Positions 24,951 through 34,064 of a DNA stretch of 45,533 nt are shown here, piece by piece. Both the position numbers and the translations under genes were made by a program. This DNA comes from Phycisphaerales bacterium UBA2402. GTDB taxonomy: Bacteria > Planctomycetota > Phycisphaerae > Phycisphaerales > UBA1924. Every line of letters begins with the position of its first letter. Within the stretch, counting starts at the first letter, position 1. The notes beneath the pieces were generated by a model. That model ran no database searches, was not told the origin of the DNA, and was given only the letters and a program-made list of their open reading frames with translations. The stretch is from contig DDSA01000096.1 in NCBI GenBank assembly GCA_002343715.1, forward strand, positions 1 to 45,533, in the 5' to 3' direction.

Positions 24951-26483
24951 ATGGGCCGCATTAACACCAACATCCAGTCACTCATCACGCAGCGGGTTCT
25001 GGGCGCGAACAACGCCACACTGGCCCAGTCGCTCGAGAGGCTCAGCACCGGCTTCCGCGTCAACCGGGGCAAGGACGACCCCGCGGGCCTGATCGCCAGC
25101 GAGGCGCTCCGCGTCGAGCAGAAAGGGCTGAACGCGGCCATCTCCAACGCCGAGCGTGCCGACCAGGTCAGCAACATCGCCGAGGGCAGCCTGCAGGAGG
25201 TCTCGTCGCTCCTCACCGAGTTGCAGGGGATGTTGACCGAGACCGCCAGCCGCGCCGGGCTTAGCGCTCAGGAACGATCGGCGAACCAACTGCAGATCGA
25301 CTCGATCCTCCAGACCATCGAGCGCATCTCCAGTTCGGCGAACTTCCAGGGCACCAAACTCCTCAACGGTAACCTGGATTTCAGGGTCAGTTCCATCGCA
25401 TCGGGGATCTCCGATTACCGCGTCGGCGCGGCCCGTTACAACAGCGCAACACTGGGCGTCGATGTGCTTGTCACGGCCAGCGCCCAGCAGGGTGGCATCT
25501 TCCTTTCCTTCGGCGCAACATCGCTCGACCTGACGACCGGGAGTTCTCTCGTTCTCGATATCGGCGGCACGCGGGGGTCGCGGGAGCTCTCCTTTGCTTC
25601 CGGCACTTCGCTGGCGAAAATCCGCGACGCCATCAACGCCTTCTCCGACGTCACGGGCCTGACCGCCGCCGTTTCTGGAACGGGCATCAGACTCGCCACC
25701 ACGGAGTTCGGTTCATCCGAGTATGTCTCGGTTCGAACGGTGAACGCGGCGGGCATCGCCTCGGGCAGCAGCGGCATCCACCGTCTGCGGGCCGGCAACT
25801 TTGCCGCCGCCGCCACCAACGGCACAGACGGGGCCGGGAGCGAGACCGAGTTTTCGGGCGCCACCAACGGCGTGCGGGATCAAGGCCAGGACATCGGCGC
25901 GATCATCAACGGCGTGGTGGCCACCGGCAAGGGGCGCACCGCGCGGGTCAGTTCCGATGCGCTCGACGCGGAAGTCACGCTCACCAGCGCGAGAGCGCAG
26001 CAGCTGGGGTCGGTCGGCGGGTCGTCAAGTTCGTTCACGATCGTCGGCGGCGGGGCGGAGTTCCACCTCGGTCAGCGCGTGGACATCGGGGGCCGACTCA
26101 CCATCGGAGTACCCGCCGTGAGCACACGAACCCTCGGCAATGCCACGGTCGGATACCTGGACAGGCTTGGATCTGGGAAGGCCAATAACGCCGTGAACGG
26201 CGACCTCAACGGCGCGCAGAAGATCGTCGCCGAGGCGATCTCGCAGGTTTCCGCCGTCCGCGGACGGTTGGGCACGTTCCAGAAGAACATCGTGGGCGCC
26301 ACCATCCGCAGTCTCGGAGTCGCCGTCGAGAACACCGCGGCTGCAAACTCGGTGATCCGTGATGCCGACTTTGCCACAGAAACGGCCCAACTCACCCGAT
26401 CGCAGATCCTGGTCTCCGCTTCCATCAACGTCATGCAACTGGCCAATAACGCGCCGCAATCAGCGCTCCAACTCCTCGGCTAG
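24951..26483 (+). CDS. Flagellin
   Basis: A 510-residue filament protein. The N-terminal D0/D1 region (residues 1-140) has INTNIQSLITQRVLGANNATLAQSLERLSTGFRVNRGKDDPAGLIASE, and the C-terminal D1/D0 region (about 405-510) has AVENTAAANSVIRDADFATETAQLTRSQIL and ends in QSALQLLG. The middle 260 residues are variable and contain a hook-IN-type motif (GTSLAKIRDAINAFSDVTGLTAAV). The start ATG 24951 follows AAGGAAG; an ATG seven codons earlier is less likely. No other flagellar gene is in the window, so it is a lone flagellin gene with its own promoter-like element. Confidence 0.95.
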   Translation: MGRINTNIQSLITQRVLGANNATLAQSLERLSTGFRVNRGKDDPAGLIASEALRVEQKGLNAAISNAERADQVSNIAEGSLQEVSSLLTELQGMLTETASRAGLSAQERSANQLQIDSILQTIERISSSANFQGTKLLNGNLDFRVSSIASGISDYRVGAARYNSATLGVDVLVTASAQQGGIFLSFGATSLDLTTGSSLVLDIGGTRGSRELSFASGTSLAKIRDAINAFSDVTGLTAAVSGTGIRLATTEFGSSEYVSVRTVNAAGIASGSSGIHRLRAGNFAAAATNGTDGAGSETEFSGATNGVRDQGQDIGAIINGVVATGKGRTARVSSDALDAEVTLTSARAQQLGSVGGSSSSFTIVGGGAEFHLGQRVDIGGRLTIGVPAVSTRTLGNATVGYLDRLGSGKANNAVNGDLNGAQKIVAEAISQVSAVRGRLGTFQKNIVGATIRSLGVAVENTAAANSVIRDADFATETAQLTRSQILVSASINVMQLANNAPQSALQLLG

Positions 26484-26508
26484 TCGCATGACTGACCGGC
26501 GATCATGG

Positions 26509-26516
26509 CCGATAGA
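26509..26516 (+). promoter_or_regulatory. Possible second sigma-28-type -10 element
   Basis: GCCGATAG matches 7 of 8 bases of the FliA -10 consensus, 61 bases before the PDZ-protein ATG. The matching upstream position (26490-26493, TGAC) is poor, at 2 of 4. It might link the PDZ gene to flagellar control, but chance is not excluded. Confidence 0.25.
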
Positions 26517-26569
26517 TAAATCCGGGGGGGCGGAGGAGGGCTACCATCCCACACCCGGAGGCCGCACCC

Positions 26570-27802
26570 ATGCAGCGTCCCGATCGCTTGTTCAACGCCG
26601 CGCTCTTCATCCCCCTGTGTGTGTACGCCGTTTCTGTGGCGTCGGAGCCGCCGTCCCTCGACACTTCAAGCCTCGTTCAACCCGCCGTCACCCCCGAAGA
26701 GAGATTAGCGGCATTGGTGCAGCGACTCGGAGCCGATGCGCTGTCGGATCGAGAAGCCGCCAGCCAGGCACTCCGAGCGGATTCCGCCATCACGCTTCCC
26801 ATGATCGAGTCACTGATCGCTGGCAACGGCGAACTGACGCCCGAGCAGGTCGAGCGATTGAGCCAGGTCGGTGAGGTAATGTTCGGTCGGCAACGGCGCG
26901 CCGCGATGGGGGTGTCGTTTTCCTGGGGAGAGGATGCGCACGACGGGGTGCAGATCAGCGGCACCATCAACGGGTTTGACTCACAGCGCGTTCTGCAGCC
27001 CGGTGATGTCATCCAGTCCATCGACGGCGTACGGCTCTTGAACCAGCCGCAGACCCGTGCCGTGATCGTGTCTCATTCGCCCGGTGATTCGGTGACGCTC
27101 CGCGTGATCCGCGGAGGCGAACCAATGACCGTCAATCTCACTCTGGGCGACTATGCCGACCTCGAACAGCGAAGCCGTGGAGGGTTCAATCAAGGATTCG
27201 CCGGGCAGGATTCAACATGGCGCGCCACACTGCGGCAGGCGTGGAACGTGCGTCTCGCCCGGACGCTCGGTCGTGCGACGGCCGTGATGGGGGAGGAAGT
27301 CAATCCCGGGCTTTCCGATCGCCAATGGAGCCAGTTGGATCTGGCGCGTGGGCGAGGTGAGGACGCTCGCGCCGCGGGGCGCATCGCCGCCGCGAACACC
27401 CGCCGCGTGCCTCAGGCGGGGGGCGCAAGGATCATGGTGCAGCAGAACGGCCAGATCCTGCTGCAGCAGGCGCAGCGTGATGATGAGGAACCCTCCGCGG
27501 AAGCACCTCCAGCCGGGACCGTGACCGCCTCGGGATCGGATCGTTTGAGTATCGCGTCCTCGGGTGGGGGGTTTTCTCTCGCGGCGACACCGACCGCTCC
27601 ACGCTCGGAACTCCAGGACCTCCTGGTCCAGCACGATCAGATGATCGCCACACAGCGGGCCATGCTCGATGCGGCGGTCAACCTGCCCCCTCAAACAAGG
27701 GCACTCCTCACCGAGCAACTCAAACGGTTGCAGATGGAGCGCAACCAGATCAGGGCCAAACTCATGCAGCAGGGGCCCCGCATGGGCGGCGTGGAACCTT
27801 GA
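26570..27802 (+). CDS. Exported PDZ-domain protein
   Basis: A 410-residue protein with a signal peptide (LFNAALFIPLCVYAVSVASE), a helical region (about 40-105), and a PDZ domain at about 110-190 (RRAAMGVSFSW, then VLQPGDVIQSIDGVRLLNQPQTRAVIVSHSPGDSVTLRVIRGGEPMTVNLTLG). There is no protease domain. The second half is low complexity, rich in Ala, Gln and Arg, and ends in a coiled coil (LLTEQLKRLQMERNQIRAKLMQQ). It may be an envelope scaffold or adaptor; the target is unknown. GGAGG lies 10-15 bases before the ATG. It follows flagellin by 86 bases and is convergent with the HD gene. Confidence 0.82.
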   Translation: MQRPDRLFNAALFIPLCVYAVSVASEPPSLDTSSLVQPAVTPEERLAALVQRLGADALSDREAASQALRADSAITLPMIESLIAGNGELTPEQVERLSQVGEVMFGRQRRAAMGVSFSWGEDAHDGVQISGTINGFDSQRVLQPGDVIQSIDGVRLLNQPQTRAVIVSHSPGDSVTLRVIRGGEPMTVNLTLGDYADLEQRSRGGFNQGFAGQDSTWRATLRQAWNVRLARTLGRATAVMGEEVNPGLSDRQWSQLDLARGRGEDARAAGRIAAANTRRVPQAGGARIMVQQNGQILLQQAQRDDEEPSAEAPPAGTVTASGSDRLSIASSGGGFSLAATPTAPRSELQDLLVQHDQMIATQRAMLDAAVNLPPQTRALLTEQLKRLQMERNQIRAKLMQQGPRMGGVEP

Positions 27803-27825
27803 GATCGTATTGAAAGATGCGTGTA

Positions 27826-28398
27826 TCAGGCGATAAGCCGGCGGACGATCTCCGCCGCGCGATGCAGCGCATCGTTCGATTCGCCCGTCCGCGTCAGGGC
27901 GATGGCCCGCAGGCACCGATCTCGTGTTTCGCGGCGTTTCTGCGCGACCTGATCCTTGGGAGAGACGACGACATCGCAGTAGTTGTCGTACGTATCCGCC
28001 AGTTTGACCAGTTTGGCCCGCCATCCCGCCGCGGCGAGACGGGAGTCGTATTCCTTTTCACGGATCGATTCGGGCAGGGCCATGTTCTTGGTCAGGGCAG
28101 CGACGCAGGCCGCCACGTCCGGGCCGAACCGCTCTTCGATGTCTTCGTAATCCGTCGTGGTGTCCTCGATCGTGTCGTGCAAGAGCGCGGCGCACAAGGC
28201 CACCGGGTCGTCAACGCCGAAGACGTGGGCCACGGTCATGCACACGCGCACCGGGTGCGAGAAGTAGGGCGTTCGTCCGTCCTTGCGTGTCTGGTGATGA
28301 TGCTTTCGGGCGGCGAACGACGCCGCGGCCTGCCAGAGTTGTGTGTGTGCTGTGTTCCGAGTCAGTGCTGTTCGCCGCGTCGGGGAGCGTCGTGCCAT
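27826..28398 (-). CDS. RelA/SpoT-type HD hydrolase (Mesh1-like)
   Basis: A 190-residue single-domain protein. HD-domain ligands are His48 (FSHPVRV), His74-Asp75 with Glu78-Asp79 (LLHDTIEDT) and Asp135 (VKLADTYDNY). FGPDVAACVAALTK is the SpoT-like middle segment. This arrangement matches small alarmone hydrolases that remove the 3' pyrophosphate of (p)ppGpp. No synthetase or regulatory domain is present. The substrate is inferred from the HDxxEDT motif; other phosphate esters are possible. It starts 10 bases after the GNAT gene and should be co-transcribed. The ATG has no clear Shine-Dalgarno, and the first 18 residues are basic and unconserved. Confidence 0.82.
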   Translation of the reverse strand: MARRSPTRRTALTRNTAHTQLWQAAASFAARKHHHQTRKDGRTPYFSHPVRVCMTVAHVFGVDDPVALCAALLHDTIEDTTTDYEDIEERFGPDVAACVAALTKNMALPESIREKEYDSRLAAAGWRAKLVKLADTYDNYCDVVVSPKDQVAQKRRETRDRCLRAIALTRTGESNDALHRAAEIVRRLIA

Positions 28399-28408
28399 AC
28401 ATGCTGTT

Positions 28409-29002
28409 CTATGCGAAGGAGATCGGGCAGTCAAGCATCGATTCATCTCGCAGCAGCCCCAAGGCGAGAAGGTCCGTGGGCACGCCCCACTTGAGTTCGT
28501 GCTTACGGAGCAACCCTTCTTCTCGAAACCCGCACTTGCGCAGCACCCGCACCGACGCCGCGTTGTGCGGGAACGCGTGCGCCACCAGCCGCCGCAGCCC
28601 CACCGGTCCGAACGCGAACGGGATGAGCGTGCGCAGCGCGCTCGTCGCGTATCCGCGTCCCCAATCCTCGATGGCGATGCAATACCCCACCTCGGCCCGC
28701 AGATTCGCATGATCGATGCGCAATCCGATGGTGCCGACAAGCAGGCCGGATCCGCTGACAATCCCGAAGCACGCCGTTTCGCCGCGCTCCCAGGCCCCTT
28801 GGAGCCGCGAGAGAAACTCCTCGGCATCCGACGCGGCGTACGGGTGCGGTATGGTCGCCGTCATCACCGCCACCTCTCGCGAGGCGCACACACGGACAAG
28901 CCCGGCAATGTCATCCCGGTCGAGTGGACGCAGCGTCACACTCGCACCTCTCAAGGTGGGCTGCGAAGTTTGGAACACCCCGCCGTCTCGGACATCGCTC
29001 AT
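28409..29002 (-). CDS. GNAT-family (RimJ/RimL-type) N-acetyltransferase
   Basis: A 197-residue acetyltransferase. It opens with LRGASVTLRPLDRDDIAGLVRV, and the acetyl-CoA site is EVGYCIAIEDWGRGYATSALRTLIPFAF, whose W-GRGYA stretch is the pyrophosphate-binding loop. HNAASVRVLRKCGFREEGLLR is the hallmark of the RimJ/RimL group, which acetylates protein N-termini or small amines. I start at ATG 29002; a TTG 15 codons upstream is an alternative. It precedes the HD hydrolase in a two-gene unit and is divergent from the ATP-citrate-lyase-like pair. Confidence 0.9.
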   Translation of the reverse strand: MSDVRDGGVFQTSQPTLRGASVTLRPLDRDDIAGLVRVCASREVAVMTATIPHPYAASDAEEFLSRLQGAWERGETACFGIVSGSGLLVGTIGLRIDHANLRAEVGYCIAIEDWGRGYATSALRTLIPFAFGPVGLRRLVAHAFPHNAASVRVLRKCGFREEGLLRKHELKWGVPTDLLALGLLRDESMLDCPISFA

Positions 29003-29168
29003 CCTTTCAATGTATGCCCGCGTGCCGGCGACAACCCCGGCGTCCAACGCCCATCAGGATCCCCGGACCTGTCGGACGACACGCTTTTCGTGATCGATGT
29101 ATCTCGTCCGGCCGAGGCCCCTGTCAGTTCCTTCATGCACTTGTCGCCGGGTCTACCGTCACATTCTC

Positions 29169-30719
29169 ATGGCCCGACTCCACGAATATCAAGGCAAATC
29201 GCTCCTCGCCGATGCCGGCATCGTGGTGCCCGAGGGCGGCGCCGCGACCACCGCCGAGGAAGCCGGCGAGCTGGCCCGGCGGCTTGCCCGGCCCGTTATC
29301 GTCAAGATGCAGGCCTGGACCACCGCACGCAAGGCGCTCGGCGGCATCGGGTTCGCAGCGACCCCGCTCGAGGCCGAGGCCCTCGCGAAGCGGATACTCG
29401 CCATGCGCGTCGGCAAGTTCCCCGTCACCCACGTGCTGGTCGAGGAGCTACTGCCGATCTCGAAAGAGTTATTCGTATCGCTCTCGATCGACGATCGCGC
29501 CCGGTGCCCCGTCATTCTGCTCTCACTGCACGGGGGCAGCGGGATCGAAGAGCGCGCCGGCGAGGTGATGCGGTTTCTCTGCGATCCGATCGGCGGACCC
29601 GATCCGCGTGAGCTGCGTGCCGCGCTCGCCGGTTCGGGGCTTTCTCCCGGCGAGCAGGAAAACCTGGTCGCCGCCCTGCTCGCGGTGTTCCGAGTCGCCC
29701 GCACGCACGAGGCCCGCAGCGTCGAGATCAACCCTCTGGTATTCACCACAGACCACCGTCTCATGGCCGCGGACTGCCGCATCACGATCGACGATTACGC
29801 TGTCTTCCGCCACCCCGACCTGGGCATCGAGATCGCCCGCGAGCTCGACCACCCGCCCACGCCACTCGAACGCATCGCGTACCGCGTCGAGCAGGAGGAC
29901 CACCGGGGCACCTTCTTTTTTGCGGTGATGAACGCGCAGGCCGCTCCGGGCAGCGCGGGCCTCATCGGGTTTCACGGCGCAGGCGGGGGTGGCAGCATGA
30001 TGTCGATGGACGCCGTCACCGCCGAGGGCTTCACCATCGCCAACTTCTGCGACACCAGCGGCAATCCCAGCCCGGCCAAGGTGTATCGCGCTGCGCGCAT
30101 CATCCTGGCGCAGCCCGGCCTGATCGGGTACTTTGGTTCCGGCAGCGGCGTTGCCAACCAGGAGCAGTTCTGGAGCGCGTACGGGCTGGCCAAGGCGTTC
30201 TGGGAACTGAACCTCGATATCCCCGCCGTGATCCGGCTCGGAGGGAACACGGAAGATCGGGCAGTTGAGATTCTGCAAACCGCTTGCCGTGGGTTGTCCG
30301 CGGCGGTCGAAGGTTATCGCAAGACCGACCCTCCCGCCCGCATCGCCCGCAGGCTGCGCGAACTGATCGAATCGCAGGAGCAGCCGCGAGCGTGGAAGCC
30401 GCGCGTGCCGCGCCGCCCGGCGTGGGCCGTCTCGTCACAGGCCATTTCATTCCCCGTCAAGGGCGGGCGAGTTTGGATCAGTACGGTGGCATGGAACACT
30501 CATGCCGCGGCGGTCATCGCCCGCTCCAACGGCCTGCTCCAAGATCAGAGCGGCAAGCCCGCCCTGACGCTGTCGCCCGAAGATTGTTTTGCCAAGGACT
30601 CGGACATGATCGCCTGTGAGGTTGAATGTCGCGCTTCGGGTATTGGAGGTCCTGACGGAGCCGTGTTCGTCGAACTTGATATCCCCGGCCTTGATGACCT
30701 GTTGAAGGAGGGCCGGTAA
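29169..30719 (+). CDS. SucC-like ATP-grasp subunit of an ATP-citrate-lyase-type enzyme
   Basis: A 516-residue protein. Residues 1-215 form a SucC-like ATP-grasp (ARLHEYQGKSLLADAGI, VEELLPISKELFVSLSIDD, EINPLVFT), although the glycine-rich ATP loop reads TTARKALGG rather than GGRGKAGG. Residues 250-390 form the CoA-ligase-type domain (FHGAGGGGSMMSMD, IRLGGNTEDRAVEIL). The final 110-120 residues (from about 400, AWAVSSQAISFPVKGGRVWIS) are an extension I do not recognise. SucC is normally about 390 residues. The gene abuts the SucD-citrate-synthase fusion with no spacer, so the two products should form one complex. A succinate- or malate-CoA ligase is a less likely reading. Confidence 0.75.
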   Translation: MARLHEYQGKSLLADAGIVVPEGGAATTAEEAGELARRLARPVIVKMQAWTTARKALGGIGFAATPLEAEALAKRILAMRVGKFPVTHVLVEELLPISKELFVSLSIDDRARCPVILLSLHGGSGIEERAGEVMRFLCDPIGGPDPRELRAALAGSGLSPGEQENLVAALLAVFRVARTHEARSVEINPLVFTTDHRLMAADCRITIDDYAVFRHPDLGIEIARELDHPPTPLERIAYRVEQEDHRGTFFFAVMNAQAAPGSAGLIGFHGAGGGGSMMSMDAVTAEGFTIANFCDTSGNPSPAKVYRAARIILAQPGLIGYFGSGSGVANQEQFWSAYGLAKAFWELNLDIPAVIRLGGNTEDRAVEILQTACRGLSAAVEGYRKTDPPARIARRLRELIESQEQPRAWKPRVPRRPAWAVSSQAISFPVKGGRVWISTVAWNTHAAAVIARSNGLLQDQSGKPALTLSPEDCFAKDSDMIACEVECRASGIGGPDGAVFVELDIPGLDDLLKEGR

Positions 30720-32447
30720 GTGGCGATCCTGATCGATGAAACCAAGCGGGTCTTGGTGCAGGGCATCACAGGTCGGGAAGGGCAGGCCCGCACACGCCTC
30801 ATGCTCGACTACGGCACGCGCATCGTCGGCGGTGTGACCCCGGGCAAGGGCGGTACCAGGGTGCTGGGCGTGCCCGTGTTTGACTCGTGCAAGGACGCCG
30901 TCGCGTCGCTGGGTCCGCTTGATATCTCCGTCCTCTTCGTGCCCGCATCGGTCATCAAGGCCGCCGCGTTGGACGCGATCGAGGCGGGCGTGAAACTGGT
31001 AGTTCTTGTGGCCGATCGTGTGCCCGTCTGGGACGCGATGGAGATCGCCGCCGCGGCGAAGAAGCATGAAGCGCGGTTCGTCGGCCCAAACACGCTCGGC
31101 ATCGCCAGCCCGGGCAAGGGCCTTGTGGGAATGATCGGGGGACGAGCCGAGTCCGCACGCGAGTGGTTCAAGGCCCCGCTGCCCCCGTCCCGATCGGGCA
31201 AGGGCGGCGGCACGGGTGTTGGCATCATCTCCCGTTCCGGGGGCATGAGTTCGAGCACGGCGTATTACTGCGGCCAGGCGGGCGTGAGGATCAGCGGCAT
31301 CGTCCACATCGGCGGCGATGCGGTGCTCGGCCTGCGCATCCCCGATGTCGCGGCCATGTTCGAGCAGGACCCCGCGACCGATGCCATCGTCGTCTTCGGC
31401 GAGATCGGCGGCTCGCAGGAGGAGGACTTCGCCGACATGATCCGCGATGGCCGGGTGAAGAAACCCGTGGTCGCCTACATCGGCGGGAAGGCCGCGACCT
31501 CCGGCACACGCTTCAGCCACGCCGGGGCCATCATCGAGGGAAACAAGGGAACACACGCGGGCAAGGTCGGAGCGCTCCGAGAAGCCGGTGCCATCGTCGT
31601 CGAGTCTTTCGGCGATCTCCCCGCGGCGGTGGTGGGGGTGCTGCGGAGGATATCGAGCCGTAGCCTCATGACCGAGGCCGAGCGCAAGGCCGTGTGGACC
31701 ACCGCCATCACTCGAATCGAACCGAACAAGGTCGCCGTGCGCGGACGCGACATCGCCGACCTCATGGGCCGGATCACTTTCGGCGCGGCGGTCTACCTGA
31801 TCCTGACCGGCGACGAACCGACCGAGTCGGTAGGGAGGTTGATGGACGCGATCCTCGTCTCGAGCATCGACCACGGAGCCACGCCGCCCTCGTGTCTCGC
31901 CGCCCGCACCGTCGCCAGCACGGGCGCGAGCCTGTCGCAGAGCGTGGCCGCGGGTATTTCGAGCATCAACCGGCACCACGGGGGGGCGATCGAGGATTGT
32001 GCCCGGTACCTCGGGGCCTTGCTCGCGTCCGTGGGTGGTGATCTGGCGAAGCTCGATGACGCGGCCTCAGCCGAGGTGGCACGGATCAAGGGCAGCGGCG
32101 ACCGCATCAGCGGATTCGGGCACCGCGTCCATACCAAGGACCCGCGCACGATCCGGCTCTTTGAACTGGCCGCCGCGGCGGGGTTGGGCGAGCATTCACC
32201 ACACATCGCCGCGGCGCGTGCGGTGGAACGGGCCTTCGCCGCCATCGGCAAGCCGCTGCCGATCAATGTTGATGGGGCCATCGGCGCGATCCTCGCCGAC
32301 CTGGGTATTGATCCACGGGTCTACAACGGCATTTTCATGATCGCGCGCACGCCCGGCCTGGTCTCGCACGTTGTCGAGGAACAGACCCGCGAGAAGCCGA
32401 TGCGCCGCATCGACCCCGTGAACCACGCCTACGACGGACCTTCGTGA
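30720..32447 (+). CDS. SucD-citrate synthase fusion subunit of an ATP-citrate-lyase-type enzyme
   Basis: A 575-residue fusion starting at GTG directly after the upstream stop. Residues 1-310 are SucD-like: a CoA-binding Rossmann domain (VLVQGITGREGQART) and a ligase domain with the phosphohistidine His267 in FSHAGAIIEGNKGTHAGK. Residues 330-575 are a citrate-synthase-type lyase domain with all three expected catalytic residues: His385 (SSIDHGATPP), His468 (GFGHRVHT) and Asp518 (INVDGAIG). The order matches the large subunit of two-gene ATP-citrate lyase, which splits citrate into acetyl-CoA and oxaloacetate. Its role here (acetyl-CoA supply, or reductive TCA flux) is open, since no other pathway gene is nearby. 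Confidence 0.82.
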   Translation: MAILIDETKRVLVQGITGREGQARTRLMLDYGTRIVGGVTPGKGGTRVLGVPVFDSCKDAVASLGPLDISVLFVPASVIKAAALDAIEAGVKLVVLVADRVPVWDAMEIAAAAKKHEARFVGPNTLGIASPGKGLVGMIGGRAESAREWFKAPLPPSRSGKGGGTGVGIISRSGGMSSSTAYYCGQAGVRISGIVHIGGDAVLGLRIPDVAAMFEQDPATDAIVVFGEIGGSQEEDFADMIRDGRVKKPVVAYIGGKAATSGTRFSHAGAIIEGNKGTHAGKVGALREAGAIVVESFGDLPAAVVGVLRRISSRSLMTEAERKAVWTTAITRIEPNKVAVRGRDIADLMGRITFGAAVYLILTGDEPTESVGRLMDAILVSSIDHGATPPSCLAARTVASTGASLSQSVAAGISSINRHHGGAIEDCARYLGALLASVGGDLAKLDDAASAEVARIKGSGDRISGFGHRVHTKDPRTIRLFELAAAAGLGEHSPHIAAARAVERAFAAIGKPLPINVDGAIGAILADLGIDPRVYNGIFMIARTPGLVSHVVEEQTREKPMRRIDPVNHAYDGPS

Positions 32448-32453
32448 TACGGT

Positions 32454-33977
32454 TCAAATGCCGTAGACCGACTGTGCCTTCGACGTCAGGTGCCTCAGCA
32501 GCGGATCCGAGGTAAGTTCCTTGCCGGTGAGGCGCTTGCACAACTCCGCCGCGCGGTAGCGACGGCCGTGCTTGTGGATCTTCTCGTTCAACCACGCTTT
32601 GAGCTCGCCGAACCGGCCCTTGCCGATCTGCTTCGAGAGGTCCGGGATGTCGTCGTTGATCTTGTCCCAGAACTGCGCCGCGTACAGGTTGCCAAGCGTG
32701 TAGGTGGGGAAGTACCCGATCAACCCCGCCGACCAGTGCACGTCCTGCATGCACCCGCGGCGGTCGTCAGGAACGGTCACACCCAGGTACTCCATATAAC
32801 GGGCATTCCACTCGCCGGGAAGGTCTTTCACCTTGATCGTTCCCGAGAGCAGCGCACGCTCCAACTCAAAGCGGATCATCACGTGCATGTTGTACGTGGT
32901 TTCGTCCGCCTCGACGCGGATCAGGCTGGGTTTCGCGGTGTTCACCGCAGCAAAGTAATCGCCCGCGCCGTACCGACCCGCGGACTTGCCCAGGTGCTTC
33001 TTCGCCACGGGGATCACCCACTTCCAGAAGGCCTTGCTGCGGCCCACGAAGTTCTCCCACATGCGGCTCTGGCTCTCGTGAATCCCCAGGGAGATATCGT
33101 CGGCGATCGGCTCGCCGAAGTGGTCGTGTTTGGGCAGCCCCTGCTCGTAGAGGCCGTGGCCCATCTCGTGCAGCGTGCTGTAGAGCGCGTCGGTGAACTT
33201 TTCGCCCTTGTACCGGGTCGTCAGGCGGGTATCGCCGGGTCCGATGTCGGTGCAGAAAGGATGGGCAGTGGTGTCGAGCCGCCCGGCGGACAGGTCAAAG
33301 CCCATCGCCTCAAGCACCGCCAGCCCGAAGGCGTGCTGGCTCGCTGCATCGGCCTTCAGCCGAAGCGGCTTCTCGCTGATCTTTTCGCCCGAGTCCGTGA
33401 TGCGCTTGAGCAGTTCGTTCAGACGATCACGAAGCGGCGTGAATGTCGCCGCGATCTGCGCCGCCGTGGCTCCCGGCTCATACTCGTCGAGAAGGGCGTC
33501 ATACAACTCGCCCCCCGCGGGAACGCCGTAACACTCGGCCTTGCGTTGGGAGAGGGCGAAGACCTTTTCCAGCCACGGTGCAAACGCGGCGAAATCATTC
33601 TGTGCTCTCGCGTGCTTCCAGGCGTCCTGCGCCTGGCTCGTGACCTTCGCCAGTTCCGCGACCAACTCGCCCGGGAGTCTGGTCGCCAGGTCGTAGTCTC
33701 GGCGCATCTCGCGGAGGTTCGCCGCGGTCTCCGAGCCGGGCTTGATCAGAGACTCTTCGCCCTCACACGCCGACAGGAGTTCTCCGATCCGGGGCGAGGT
33801 GCGCCGCTCGTGCACGATCGATGCGATCATCGCCGATTGGTCCGAACGACCCTCCGCAGCGGCGGGGGGCATGTACGTTTCCTGATCCCAACCGACGAGG
33901 CTGGAGATCGCCGCGAGATGGGCGACCTCGCGGTGAAGGGCGCAGAGTTGGCTGTACGAAGGGGAAGTGGCGGGCAT
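32454..33977 (-). CDS. M32-family (Taq-type) metallocarboxypeptidase
   Basis: A 507-residue cytoplasmic zinc carboxypeptidase of the usual family length. The zinc motif HEMGH is near residue 270, followed by GLYEQGLPKHDHFGEP and the third-ligand block GIHESQSRMWENFVGRS. DTTAHPFCTDIGPGDTRLTTRY before it and GYFPTYTLGNLYAAQFW near residue 435 are family hallmarks. The enzyme removes C-terminal residues from peptides. It ends 6 bases from the convergent lyase-like gene and starts 87 bases after pheT on the same strand. Confidence 0.96.
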   Translation of the reverse strand: MPATSPSYSQLCALHREVAHLAAISSLVGWDQETYMPPAAAEGRSDQSAMIASIVHERRTSPRIGELLSACEGEESLIKPGSETAANLREMRRDYDLATRLPGELVAELAKVTSQAQDAWKHARAQNDFAAFAPWLEKVFALSQRKAECYGVPAGGELYDALLDEYEPGATAAQIAATFTPLRDRLNELLKRITDSGEKISEKPLRLKADAASQHAFGLAVLEAMGFDLSAGRLDTTAHPFCTDIGPGDTRLTTRYKGEKFTDALYSTLHEMGHGLYEQGLPKHDHFGEPIADDISLGIHESQSRMWENFVGRSKAFWKWVIPVAKKHLGKSAGRYGAGDYFAAVNTAKPSLIRVEADETTYNMHVMIRFELERALLSGTIKVKDLPGEWNARYMEYLGVTVPDDRRGCMQDVHWSAGLIGYFPTYTLGNLYAAQFWDKINDDIPDLSKQIGKGRFGELKAWLNEKIHKHGRRYRAAELCKRLTGKELTSDPLLRHLTSKAQSVYGI

Positions 33978-34064
33978 GGTGGCGGCACCTCGATGGTTCG
34001 GACGGATTACTCACACCGGGAACGACGGTCGGAGAATAGCACGCGGGAACAGCCCGGCGGGGAT

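Noticed and set aside
28399..28827. A longer N-terminus for the HD hydrolase, reaching back to 28827
   Set aside because: The added residues are Arg/Ser-rich without similarity and lie antiphase within the GNAT gene; the start at 28398 gives a normal-sized single HD domain.
30447..31979. A 510-codon minus-strand frame antisense to the lyase-like pair
   Set aside because: The plus-strand genes have complete catalytic motifs; this frame has none and a biased composition.
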